From assembly GCA_039881145.1 (NCBI GenBank), contig JAYKKI010000038.1:2491001-2555000 (forward strand): a stretch of DNA of 64,000 bases. The letters are read 5' to 3'. The notes beneath the pieces are model-generated. The model made no database searches, was not told the origin of the DNA, and saw only the letters and a list, made by a program, of their open reading frames with translations. The position numbers and the translations under genes were made by a program. This document shows, one piece after another, positions 23,476 through 34,133 of the stretch. Every line of letters starts with the position of its first letter. Within the stretch, counting starts at the first letter, position 1. This DNA comes from Druceiella hillmani. Taxonomy: Eukaryota; Arthropoda; Insecta; Lepidoptera; Hepialidae.

Positions 23476-23552
23476 ATGCCGGCTTGTGCTATTCCTACCT
23501 GTAAAAATATCACTGGACTACGAAAGAAACAAATAGGGATTACTTTTCATAC
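23476..23552 (+). CDS. THAP-domain first exon (isolated)
   Basis: The ATG at 23476 begins MPACAIPTCKN and continues to GITFHT, where a GT donor (AC|GTAAAA) follows at 23553. THAP zinc fingers begin exactly this way (MP-x-C-x-x-P-x-C-x-N ... FH), with the first two cysteines of the C2CH finger visible. Many THAP genes have an intron directly after the FH motif. The second exon, with the conserved W, FP and AVPTIF elements and the final C-x2-H, was not found nearby. It could be far downstream, or this could be an orphan exon of a THAP gene or a P-element-like transposase. The call rests on 25 codons and a plausible donor. Confidence 0.5.
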
Positions 23553-23713
23553 GTAAAAACTATTAATTAATTTCATTTTCAATTGACTATGCAATTTTAA
23601 AATATCGAAGTAGATTATTATTAACAGAAACGCGCCATTTTCATTGATGTTGTCACGTCTTAAAAAATTGTTTACCCAAATTAAACTTAATTTCTCAATA
23701 CTAAAAAATGGAA

Positions 23714-23785
<72 letters not shown>

Positions 23786-24048
23786 ATTGCAATAAATTAT
23801 AGCTTGAATTGTTTAAAATTAATTTTATTGGTTTAATTTGTTTACAATTAAACTAGAAATTTGAGAAAAAACATTAGTTTTATTTATTTGAAACTATTTA
23901 TTAAAATAAAACGTTGGGCAGTATATAAATGAAAACAAAAAATATACGTTTCCTGCTTCTACTCCAGAAAAAAGGTGGTAAAATACAAAAATCAAAAAAT
24001 TATTTGCAAAATTACCAAAATAATTTTGTAGATTAATGTGTATACACA
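23553..24048. other. Intron-like AT-rich spacer
   Basis: If the THAP exon is real this would be its first intron. It contains the TA tract at 23719-23782 and no recognisable exon. Confidence 0.3.
23719..23782. repeat. (TA)n microsatellite
   Basis: 64 bp of uninterrupted TA. Confidence 0.97.
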
Positions 24049-24118
24049 TTATCGTACGCACACGCATACGTACATGCGCACGCAAACGCGCGTACGAGCA
24101 CACATACACACACACATG
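24049..24118. repeat. Alternating purine-pyrimidine CG/CA/TA tract
   Basis: Sequence such as CGCACACGCATACGTACATG and GCGCACGCAAACGCGCGTAC alternates purine and pyrimidine over about 70 bp and ends in (CA)n. It stands out sharply from the AT-rich surroundings and is a candidate for Z-DNA formation. Confidence 0.8.
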
Positions 24119-24289
24119 TTTAATGATAATGTATTTTAATACTCATTTTAATTAATAAAATGGTAAAATGTGACATAAAGTTTTTAAATAATTTTAACCT
24201 AAATACTTTGGCTATTGGTTGTGGTCATAATATACATTTTAGAAATTTAACATGGCGGCCTTAATAATATTTTATATAAGCCAAGCCAT

Positions 24290-24480
24290 GCACCACATAA
24301 ATCGACGCAAATGTGAATCGTACTGCCGCAAGCAAACATATTTATATGCGTCGATTTTCTGAAATTGGTGGGTAAATTTATTCTGCTGGTAACACCGTGC
24401 GCGTAGGGTGGGGCACTAGTAGGCGGAGCGCGGTGCCCCCTCCACTGATTTTTGGCTTTACTTTTTTGGATTTGTTCACA
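24290..24480. other. GC-richer island with inverted repeats
   Basis: AAATCGACGCA (about 24299) and TGCGTCGATTT (about 24347) form an 11-bp inverted repeat. Further right, GGGGCAC and GTGCCCC flank a CG-rich segment (about 24412-24442). It may be a remnant end of an unidentified transposon or a promoter-like island; no frame supports either. Confidence 0.3.
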
Positions 24481-26386
24481 TGCGCTTTCTGGATTACTCT
24501 ATATTCTAAGATCATAAATTATTACTTTGATGTGCATATTGTAGGAGGAAATTTCAAGTTCTACCATTGAGGACTTCCAAAATACAAAAAGGAGGCGCTA
24601 CATATATTCATCAGTTGAAAAAAATTATTGAGATTCCATTATCAGTTCAATTTATTTTGTAGAATGTATGAAACACCATTATAGCATAGTAATTTTTAAT
24701 GTGCAGTATCAGAAATTTTACATGTAGTTTGTATATCTGTGGAACAGGTGAAACAAATACAAATTTATTGAAATATTCAAAGCTCGATATGACTTATTAT
24801 TGTGTTGTTTTTGGTGCAAGTATATTCAAAAATTATTTACTCTGTGATAAGTAAACGTTTTACATTGGTTTATAAAGAGATAGATGCATCATTTTTATAA
24901 AATAATTATTACATCTTTATTATATATTTATTCTAAAAAACTATTTACAATGGAGCACAAAAGCTTTTGTAATACAATTAGTTTTTTACAGCATAAACAA
25001 AATAATTTTTTATAAAAGTTGACGATCTAGTTTATTGCTTGTAGTAATGAGTCAATATCACTTTGACACGTTTTAACATCAGATTTTCCGCCAATAAATC
25101 GTCTTCAAAGTTTTTATGAAATATTGTATAATCGTTTTTTGGTATCCTATTCCTCTATCTAATTGTTATTATTTGTTTCTACTTTGAAAATTTATAGTAA
25201 AATAATATTGTGTAAAAAGATGAAATATTGTTATTGAAGGGAAAACGGTAAAAACTGTAAGTTCTAGAAAATAAAGGTAAATTGTTTTGTTTATTTTACT
25301 ACGTAATTGTTTACATTACTTTCGTCTTAATATAAACGTTTATTAGATGGTTTACCAAAACCGTCGTGAAGCTAATGAATTGAATCGCAGATAAAAGTAA
25401 TCCTGTCCGAATACGATTTATGAGAGGTAGTTATAAGCAGAAAATTTCAAATAAAAAGTAAAAATATTCTACGGGCTTTAAACTTCTTTAATCTTACAGT
25501 TTCGTGATAATATAATTTATGATTTCGTTTTGTCCATTGAATAATATTTTAGTGCTTGCGTCATCACTAGGCAATCATATCTTAATTACGCTGGTAAAGA
25601 AGTGCTTTTAACTCGTAAACGTTTATAAAAATTCAATATTTTTAATCTAGGAAGAATTGTCATAAAACTAATATTTCCTTTTTTACATCATTATGTACTA
25701 GGTAAGTACAACGACATAATACAGAAAATATTGTTTTTTGGAGACTCTATTCCTTGAATGAAGAGATTTTAAATATTGTAATATTCACATCTATCCTCAT
25801 CGTTTATTCTTCTATCTTTTCACCTATAAAAATTCCATAATCTTTATTATGTCAATAGAACAGAGAAATGTACAAATTGCATAGGTTTCCACTTTTGAAT
25901 TATGCAATGATTTTATTATCTTACGATGAAGCAGTTGTAATTTCCAAATTTAACATCCAAGTTGCTCTTAAAAGTTTCTATGAAAATGAAAAATGGCACA
26001 AAAATAATTAAGATTTTAATTTAAGTTAAATTCAAAGAAAAGCCAAATGATTCAATTCATGGTTTTTAAATAATGGCGGACCAAAATTTTAAAATATTCG
26101 ACAGAAATTCATCTTAAAATGAGTTCTAACACACTACAAATTTCACGTAGAAAGTTTTCTCCATTTTTCATTGAAAAAAATCAATAAACCCCATAAATTT
26201 ATTAGATTAATATACACAATAACTTTTATTTTGTTTTTACTTAATCGACAACAAAATAAAATTCAATTTAATGTTGGTAAATTTTTTTTCCGAGATGATA
26301 TATTTCATTCTATCGTATGTAAGTGGATTCATTAACAAAAATCTCCTTAATAAATGAATAATGGTTTTATTTAATACAGGGTAAAC
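24481..26386. other. No gene recognised
   Basis: AT-rich sequence, no supported frame and no repeat boundary seen. Confidence 0.4.
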
Positions 26387-26708
26387 AGGTACATTATCTG
26401 TACAAATTACATCAGGTACATTATTTGTATAAATTATGTCAGGTACATTATCTGTACAAATTATATCAGGTACATTATCTGTTCAAATTATGTCAGGTAC
26501 ATTATCTGTATAAATTATGTCAGGTACATTATCTGTACAAATTATGTCCGGTACGTTATCTGTACAAATGATGTCAGGTACATTATCTATATAAATTATG
26601 TCAGGTACATTATCTGTACAAATTATGTCAGGTACATTATCTGTACGAATTATGTCAGGTACATTATCTGTATAAATTACGTTTTATATTATCTGTACAA
26701 ATTATGCC
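26387..26708. repeat. 27-bp minisatellite, about 12 units
   Basis: Eleven units follow one another without a single insertion or deletion from 26387 to 26683; a partial twelfth ends near 26708. The unit reads AGGTACATTATCTGTACAAA then TTATGTC. Each unit contains the inverted pair GTACA-TTATC-TGTAC. Because 27 is a multiple of three, two frames stay open throughout: plus RYIICTNYV and minus DIICTDNVP. There is no start codon, so no protein is claimed. Confidence 0.95.
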
Positions 26709-28393
26709 ATTTCTCAAATTAGATATATCTGTAACAAATTTTATGAAAATTCGTCTGTTAGACGTAATTGAGTTATTAATATTCAAACTTCTCAGAATAT
26801 ATACACTTTTCATAGAATAGTATAAACTTTATACCATTACATAATCTACATCTTTACATGATAAATTTAGTAATGGCACTTCAATTGTTTCCAAGTAACA
26901 AACAAAGTAATAAAAAATACAAGTAATGTTTTAGTTTTGAGTTTGGGTCATTACAATTAAATCAGTTATTAGTGCTTAATAAAGTAACATTTACTTGTTT
27001 ATGTTTACTTTCCTTTACCTTTTTTTACCAAGTTGTAATTTTGTTTGCAGTTCACAATTGTTGTGCATTGGACTATAAAATAACAAGGTTACTAATTTCC
27101 CCAACGCTCTATGCGAGTAAGTTAAAAAAATATAACAAAATGAGTTAATACCATTAGTGTCCTGTGCGTTTTATAGTTTAAATAACGGGACCTTGCGACT
27201 TCATTTGGACGGAATTTCGAAATACAAATGGAGTTTTCTAAGGCATTTATTTTATATATTTTCATATTCAACACAAATAAATAATTTAGCTTAAATCCAG
27301 CGCGCGTCGGCTTGCGCAACCTCCCTCTGTTCCCCCCGCCTGTCTACTCCCCCTGTTGCTATGACTCCCTGTTGACTTTTTTTTACTTTTTACGGAATAT
27401 TTCAAAATATTGGGAGAAAACAACGCGCAGACTATGCTCTGTTATATGATATATATTACATATTATTTACAAGTACAACACGGACGGATAGACATATAGA
27501 CAGACGGACGAAAATTCTACAAGAGTTTTTATACGTCAGATATCGTGTCATGATATCATAACATTTATAATTGAGTTGAATACGGTAGTGAACTCATTCC
27601 AAATTTTGAAATGTTTCGTACAATATTGTGAAATATAAGTTAATTAAAAACCAGTCTTGAAAAAAATTCAAAAATTGATTGAAAAATAAGCCAGTTATAG
27701 GCTTCTAAATTTGAAGATACGGTTAGGGATAGGTATATCCCTATCTCTTTTCCTCTTGCAGAATATAATGTGCAATATTAAAATTGACAACACAGTATTC
27801 CTGTCCTTGTCTAAAGATTAAATTTAAACTTTTATAACTCGGTCAATTTCTAAGATTATTGAAAAAAATTTTCACTCTTCATCAGCTTGTACCTTGAAAT
27901 TATGATCAGTGAAATAAAAAAAATTTTGTCAAATACCCAATTTAAATAAGGATTAATAAAATGGAATTGAAAAATAAAAACACTTATGTTGCATACTTAT
28001 GGGTATTAATACATTTTTCACTTTATTTGTTGCTGTTAGGTTTTCTAATGCGAATATTATTAAAATATATTAGGCTAATCGAAGTAAGGTTAGCAAATAA
28101 TTGATGCTAAATAAATGCAATTTTTTTCTTCTTGTATGTTTGATACAATTTTTTTAAATAAATGAAGAATAGGCATTGAGAAGAGTAACTGACTGCAATG
28201 TTTTATTATATGTGGCAAAAGGTGATAAATGTAGAAATATTTATAAAATATATTATCAGTACTTAAATATGACAATTATTTGCATGACTAAAATTGTTAT
28301 TTTAAAATACTCCTGCGAATATTCACTTTGGTTACATGGAAATATATAATTACTAACGTAAATATCTGAGAAAAAGAAAAACGGAATCCTTAC
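26709..28393. other. No gene recognised
   Basis: AT-rich, apart from a CG/C-rich patch at about 27298-27380. A GACGGATAGACATATAGACAG run near 27484 resembles the right-hand block of the dispersed repeat at 6.2-6.9 kb. Confidence 0.35.
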
Positions 28394-28495
28394 AAGATCT
28401 CTCAGGCGTCTGTTCTGTCGGTTACGACCGATTTTATCGAAGACTATTTGACGTATAAACTTGAAGTGATCGTATTGACTCGCATATTTTGCCAT
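28394..28495 (-). CDS. Candidate short coding exon, unknown family
   Basis: The minus-strand frame starts with ATG (MAKYASQYDHFKFIRQIVFD) and is followed by a basic segment (KIGRNRQNRRLRDL). Directly after it is a consensus donor, CTT|GTAAGG. The 34 codons are GC-richer than the neighbourhood. The downstream frame turns into poly-Phe sequence, as expected for an intron. I recognise no family and found no partner exon. It could be the first exon of a host gene or chance. Confidence 0.22.
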
Positions 28496-29367
28496 AGTTA
28501 AAATTTATATTAAAATATGTAGGTTGCAACTTTAGAGGTGATAATTATATTCCTAGTTTATTTAAAGTGTAGGATACCATTTAGAACGTATCAACACAAA
28601 AATTTATTTTTTCAGAGCATACCTTTCTGAATTATGTACCAAAATGTTTAAAAAAGCCCATTGCCACATCCCTCTTCCTTATTTCTGAACCTTCTGAACC
28701 AAAAATAATGAAAAAAATCAGATTTTAAGAATCTTATAAGAAGATTATGGGAAAACTGGAATTATTATTTTTGGCCTTATAGTATTTCAGACATGTTTGT
28801 GTTTTGGGATATTTACTTCCGCCTTATATATGTTTTTAAATTGAAAAATGATATTAATATTTACAATGTTTTATTTGTGTGATGTAATCTTTTGAGTGAT
28901 GTAAATTAAACCCATTGGACATATTTAAACTTACAACCGAATAACAATCCAATATTAATATTTTGTTGTCTACCCACGACATAGACTTAATTCACTATGT
29001 GTAATCTTTAAATAGGTAATCTAGCTCTGTCATGATTCATTATTTAAATCCGACCATACGGCTATTACACTGATTCAGCAATAGGAAGAAACGTACGAAA
29101 AAAAAAGAAAAGGAAAATTTTTCATGTTCTCTCTCGCTTTGACGAGCGAGCGACTATCGAACCGAAATTAAACACCACATAAAAATCCGCTGCCCAGATT
29201 GACAAATTATTGCGTCCCTCAACCCTTTTTACTGTAATATTTATATTCAAGTACTTATATTTCGGGGTACTATGTATGTATTGTTTCAAATTTTCCGCTC
29301 ATGCTCCTTTGTGGACAAAAATTTATGCATAATTATATTTTTTCATTGTACCAATATATAGATATAG

Positions 29368-29371
<4 letters not shown>
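28496..29371. other. No gene recognised
   Basis: AT-rich sequence with no supported frame. A slightly GC-richer patch lies near 29130-29220 and is unexplained. Confidence 0.4.

Positions 29372-29407
<36 letters not shown>
29372..29407. repeat. (TA)n microsatellite
   Basis: 36 bp of TA. Confidence 0.95.
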
Positions 29408-29409
<2 letters not shown>

Positions 29410-29969
29410 TAATATCCGTCACATTTGTTTTTCTAAAAAACCGCTTCACATAGAAACATGAAATGGTACAGTAGTTAAACATAAACTACTGTACCATTTT
29501 TGTGGAAAAAAGCCAATTAAAATATTGTTCCTTTCTTTTTTTAAAAGTCTTTATTTAATGCTTTAAATTAAATTGAACTTGTAAAATATGTTTATGCACA
29601 TGGAAAGCAATAAAGAAAATAATCTCTGCAAACATTGTGCACGCTGTTACGAGGTACTTTGTAATCGAGGTAGAAGGATATTTCAATGCGGTCATTTGTA
29701 TTACCGACCCAAACAGAAAACCAACTACACAGTGTTTCAGCTGCTACTGTTTTCGGTATCTAAACTATGTTGCCGTATTAATTTCATTAAACCTATGCTT
29801 TTTTATGTGTCGTGGATGGATAAACATTTATTAAGCAATTTTAAGGACGTTTTATGAAAGTTTGGAACCTAACATTTTGAGGTTAGACCTAAATTTGAAG
29901 AATTAATTTGTAACCGTTAATTTATATATTCTTAGACAAACTGAATGGATTCCCTCATTATAGACGAGA
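29408..29969. other. No certain gene; short hairpin
   Basis: AAATGGTACAGTAGTT (about 29461) and its complement form a 16-bp hairpin with a 7-base loop. Two overlapping plus frames (29588-29857, 29637-29834) contain some Cys and His but match no finger pattern I know. They may be the decayed upstream part of the LINE fragment that follows. Confidence 0.35.
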
Positions 29970-30240
29970 TTTCCGAAGCATGATCCAAAATGAGGATATT
30001 CGAGAGAACTAAGGTTACGGATATAGCTCGTAGGATTGATATTGAACTTTCAATACAGCGTGTGGGACAGTTGACTGCAGAAAGGTTTGGCTACTACAAT
30101 AGTCGAATATCGAAGTTTAGAACCACCCCCGGTAGGTGGCATGATGATCTGGTAAAAGTAATCGAAAGCCATTAGATGCACTGGATTGATCTTTATGAAA
30201 ATCTAAAGCGGAGGAGTATTCAGTAGTGGATAAGATAAAC
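29970..30240 (+). pseudogene. LINE C-terminal tail fragment
   Basis: The frame contains RTKVTDIARRIDIELSIQRV and then TTPGRWHDDLVKV. This is the diagnostic end of the endonuclease-reverse transcriptase of RTE/CR1-like elements (RT-KVTDIA...W-WAGHIAR...GRP-TRW-DD-VKVAG). The WAGH core has decayed to GQLTAERFG and an in-frame TAG follows VIESH. Only the last 80 or so codons are present, so it is a 5'-truncated, dead LINE copy. Confidence 0.65.
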
Positions 30241-31098
30241 GTATATAATTTCTGGTTCATATTCTATACGGTGGATCTGCCTATAAACAGTTTTACTTAA
30301 AGAACACATAAATCAGTAATAAATTAATTTTAGGGTATACGCATATAAGTGAAATTTACAATTTTATTCATGACCGCTTCAATATTTCATTAAAAGTTGT
30401 TTGAGATCTCTTATCTATCTGAAGCATTCATGTGCAAAATTTAATGTATATCGGTTTGAAGCTATAAAAACTATGAAGCTACGATAAAAATAAGGGCGGT
30501 AAAATGGTCCCATGAAAGGATTGATGGATGAAAGTATACGAGGAAATTATAATTGTCCTTTATTTTACTGTGAAAACTCAAAAACGACCGATATGATATA
30601 TTAGTTTATGTAACTATGTATCTAATATTTATTTTTATTGATGTTCATTTGTGTCTTACTTGATGATGAATACCGAAAGACCTCGACTTTTAATTTTTTT
30701 CTAAGTTATTCCATAAAGTGTAAGCCATTAAATATCCCTTTATTAATTTATTGATTGCCTTAGCTTTATACCCCATCCGTAGAAAAATGGGAAAGTACTA
30801 TAACGTGTTTATATCATGTAACAATTTTGTCTTTAATTACTTGTTTTTTATTGTAAATTATGTATCTGATTTATTAATCAGAAAAACAATTCTCAAAGAC
30901 ACTTAAAAATTGAAGTACATATCGTGAACATAAAAAAATCAGAGGACACAAAGATGAATGGACAAAATTTTATTTTCCGCCCTGTAACATACGATTGGAT
31001 TAGCCTTCTCGGTAATAGTTCGATCACAACATGGAAACTGAATCGACCTACACGGAGATAAACAATTTCTATCTTTACGCACTTCGAGTAAGACATAC
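30241..31098. other. No gene recognised
   Basis: AT-rich. If the minus-strand exon at 31.1 kb is real, this is its downstream intron; no following exon could be identified. Confidence 0.35.
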
Positions 31099-31298
31099 CA
31101 AGTAGTAGGTACGTGGAAAGAGTTAAAGTTATCTATAAATCCATCTCCGGCAATTGGCAGTATGCACGCAATCGAAGCCACACAGATCAGCGTGTACGAT
31201 TCGCCATAAATTGGAATCGACGCGCCGAATTTTTCTTTAGTTTTTTCATTCAATCGCGCGATAACGTTTTTATTGTAAATATTTCTGCGAAATTGCAT
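31099..31298 (-). CDS. Candidate membrane-protein exon (odorant-receptor-like pattern)
   Basis: The minus-strand frame reads NVIARLNEKTKEKFGASIPI, then YGESYTLICVASIACILPIA, a probable membrane helix ending in Pro. FHVPTTW follows, then a donor-like site TTG|GTATGT. The pattern of a charged amphipathic run, a hydrophobic helix ending in Pro, and a Pro/Trp-containing outer loop recalls insect odorant receptors around the third membrane segment, but identity is not established. The stretch is markedly GC-richer than its flanks. The acceptor side is unclear, and the ATG at 31298 need not be used. No partner exons were found. Confidence 0.28.
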
Positions 31299-34055
31299 CT
31301 GCTTTGTTATTTTTTACATGTACGTTACATGTACACAATTGGTAATATTAAGATATAATAAATAATATTAAAAAAAAAATAATAATATTAATATTAAGAA
31401 TAAAATACGTGTCTTATGTAAAATAAGGTATTTATGTAGACTTGTGTTACATGTAGATACTTGTATATGCAATATATGAGTTTTAGTATTTAAAATTGTT
31501 GCTCATTAAATCTCGCATGATAGTGAAAATATTATTTACAAAACCAATAAAAGAAATGAGGTGAGAACATTTTAAACATTTGTGACATTGAATGTGATAT
31601 TTTTAAAAGAAAATTATAGGGCAACTATCATCTACTCATCGATATTGCTCCAAATTCAACCGAAGACTATATATGGCAAAAGGAATAACACATTATTGTA
31701 ATAAAAAAAAAGAAATATTAAAATAGTCATCTGTATGTCGCATTGCGCGTTATACTTCCGTAGTTTTCTGCGCGTTTATTAACATTTACTTTTAGTTGAT
31801 ACTTTAAAAGTAAAGTACTTTTACTCGGTTTGAATTTGTCGACACGAAAATATTGTCAAATAATATCAATATGGTCTGTTGTCTCTTTTTTCCATTTCTC
31901 TCTCTCTCTCTCTCTCTATTTATCTCTCTCTTTCTTAATTCCCTCTCCCCTCCCCACTTTCTATCTATCTCATACTTCTCCACTCCCTGAGGCGTGTTCT
32001 CCCCTCAGCTACCCAAATCTCTTTCTTCATCCCATACTAAATTAAAGTTTTTGTACTTCGTGATCGTGTTTCCAATTGACTTTTACATTAGTCCTATCAA
32101 ATATTAGCTTTCATGATAAATTATCTCTAACGAAACTACTGCGGCAAATAGATAAAGTGTGGAATAGATGCCGTGCCGAATTGAGTGCAATGGTATTCGA
32201 ATTTTGATACAAAATATTGGCACATATTTTGAAAACTTCGACTACCGATAGCTAATTTGGCATTAAAAACTAACGTGACATGGCAGAACAAATTCATTTT
32301 ACTTTTTAATTTTTATTTTTTGCATGCTTAATTAGAATTTATTTTAGCATATAAAATTACTAACCACGAACTAATCAAACCCAAAATCATAACAATTTTA
32401 TCAAACTGAGAAATATAATTGCCTTTTGACAATTTATTATAATCAGTCGGTAAAATAAAGTTAATCTATGTTTATAACAGAGTTACTTTACAAAATAGAG
32501 TCAGTACTCCATTACTCTTTCATTATAAAATCCTTACAAAAAGTCGAGTAGTTTGCATTTTTTTATATATCATTTGTTTTGAATTGTGAGAGATTTCTGA
32601 AATTATATACTTCATTATATGCTTCGAAATTACGGACAGTGAAATATTTGGTATTTTATTCGTTTTGGCCTTATATATTATATAAAGCGGTGCAATTTTT
32701 TTTATTTAATTAATTTTTTTTTTCTTAAAAAAATTTTATACGGTTATGAGTTATCCATCTGCAGGTCCACTCGTTTGCCTGCCACATCCTCAAAGATTCT
32801 ACTATTTTAGACATATATGCATGCTGTTTTTCAAATCAATGCTTCATATTGGGATCTCAACAAAATGATGAAAAGTATTAAAAATAAATGTTAATGTAAC
32901 TTTCTTTTTTCACTACACGTAAAGTGTAATGAAAAAATATTTCTCGCATACAACAAGTAGTATATCATTAGATAGGTGTCTCAAAATAAAATTGAGGTTT
33001 CATTTACATTTTTCCTTTTTAAGGAAAATATTAAGCTTCAAAGTGACGTCCAATATACCCTAAACCCTCTCTAATTTTTAATCGTGAGCTTGAATAATGT
33101 AAAAAAAATTAAATAAAATTACTTCGGTTTACTTGAATCAACAATTTCAAGAACTACAGGCAACTGTGGAACCCTGCTTTGTACATGTTCTGACATACAC
33201 TTGGCTCTGTTTTATATACATGTCTTCTAAAGTGTTTTATAAGGTGACAAGGGGAGTTCATCTTCAACTAATTTTAAGTCGTGTACTTCTAGAGCTTATA
33301 TAGATATTTAGGTATTCTTTTAAAATATATTAACTTATTAAACATAATTTTGATTGATTAAAATGCGTGCACTATGGGCACAAAACATACTATAATTTCT
33401 TATAAGAAATTAAATTAGTTTAACCATGTGTTTACTTATTTCCTGTAAGACGGCGCTGATAGGGTATTTCACGGCATTAGGCTTATGTACCAAAGTGCAT
33501 ACAATAATTTTTTTTCGCTTTGGCAACACTCTCTCAACTATTCTGTTATTTTCGTTAAACAAACTTACTGGTAAAGACACTTTTCCAATATTTCGTAGTC
33601 TCGCTTCTACTAAGATTGTTTCCATTTCACCTATAATAATATATTTAATATATTTACGGTAATATAATTATTTTCGGTTGAAGATACATTACCAGAAAAT
33701 TAATTTTTCAAAAGGCATGTTTTATATTTTTCACTATCCATCCTATGTTATTTTTCCTTTGTTATTTTTGCGTAATAAAAAAAAGTTGTTAGTTTGGAGG
33801 TACACTTTACGTCTCAAAGGCCAAACATTAAATAAAGATGCGATATTCTCACATCTCCCGTTAAACTTTTATTTTTTACGCTTTACATCTTTGTTAGGTC
33901 CAAAAGAATTGTATACTAAGTTAGCGATATTTTGCAAAGAAGTAAGCTGTAAAAACCAAGAACTTATTCAGTTTTGTCAGCCAAAACAGCACTATGAAAA
34001 TAACTGATTTATTTCTACTAAATAAGTAAAAGAGTTTATCCAGATTTATTTGTTA

Positions 34056-34058
<3 letters not shown>
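31299..34058. other. No certain gene; polypyrimidine tract
   Basis: A CT-rich tract with (CT)n occupies about 31890-32040. On the minus strand at about 33548-33625 a frame starting METILVEARLRNIGKVSLP lies between a TATTATAG acceptor-like site and a CCA|GTAAGT donor. It could be a tiny exon but is unsupported otherwise. A 109-codon plus frame (33678-34007) is AT-driven and unrecognised. Confidence 0.3.
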
Positions 34059-34115
<57 letters not shown>

Positions 34116-34133
34116 ATATATATATGTATATAC
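34059..34133. repeat. (TA)n microsatellite
   Basis: About 75 bp of TA with TGTATG interruptions. Confidence 0.96.

Noticed and set aside
26387..26708. CRISPR-like array
   Set aside because: The units are contiguous 27-bp repeats without unique spacers, and the genome is eukaryotic; it is a minisatellite.
29588..29857. Cys-rich frame as a zinc-finger protein
   Set aside because: Spacing of Cys and His fits no finger type I know, and a second frame overlaps it fully; more likely decayed sequence beside a LINE fragment.
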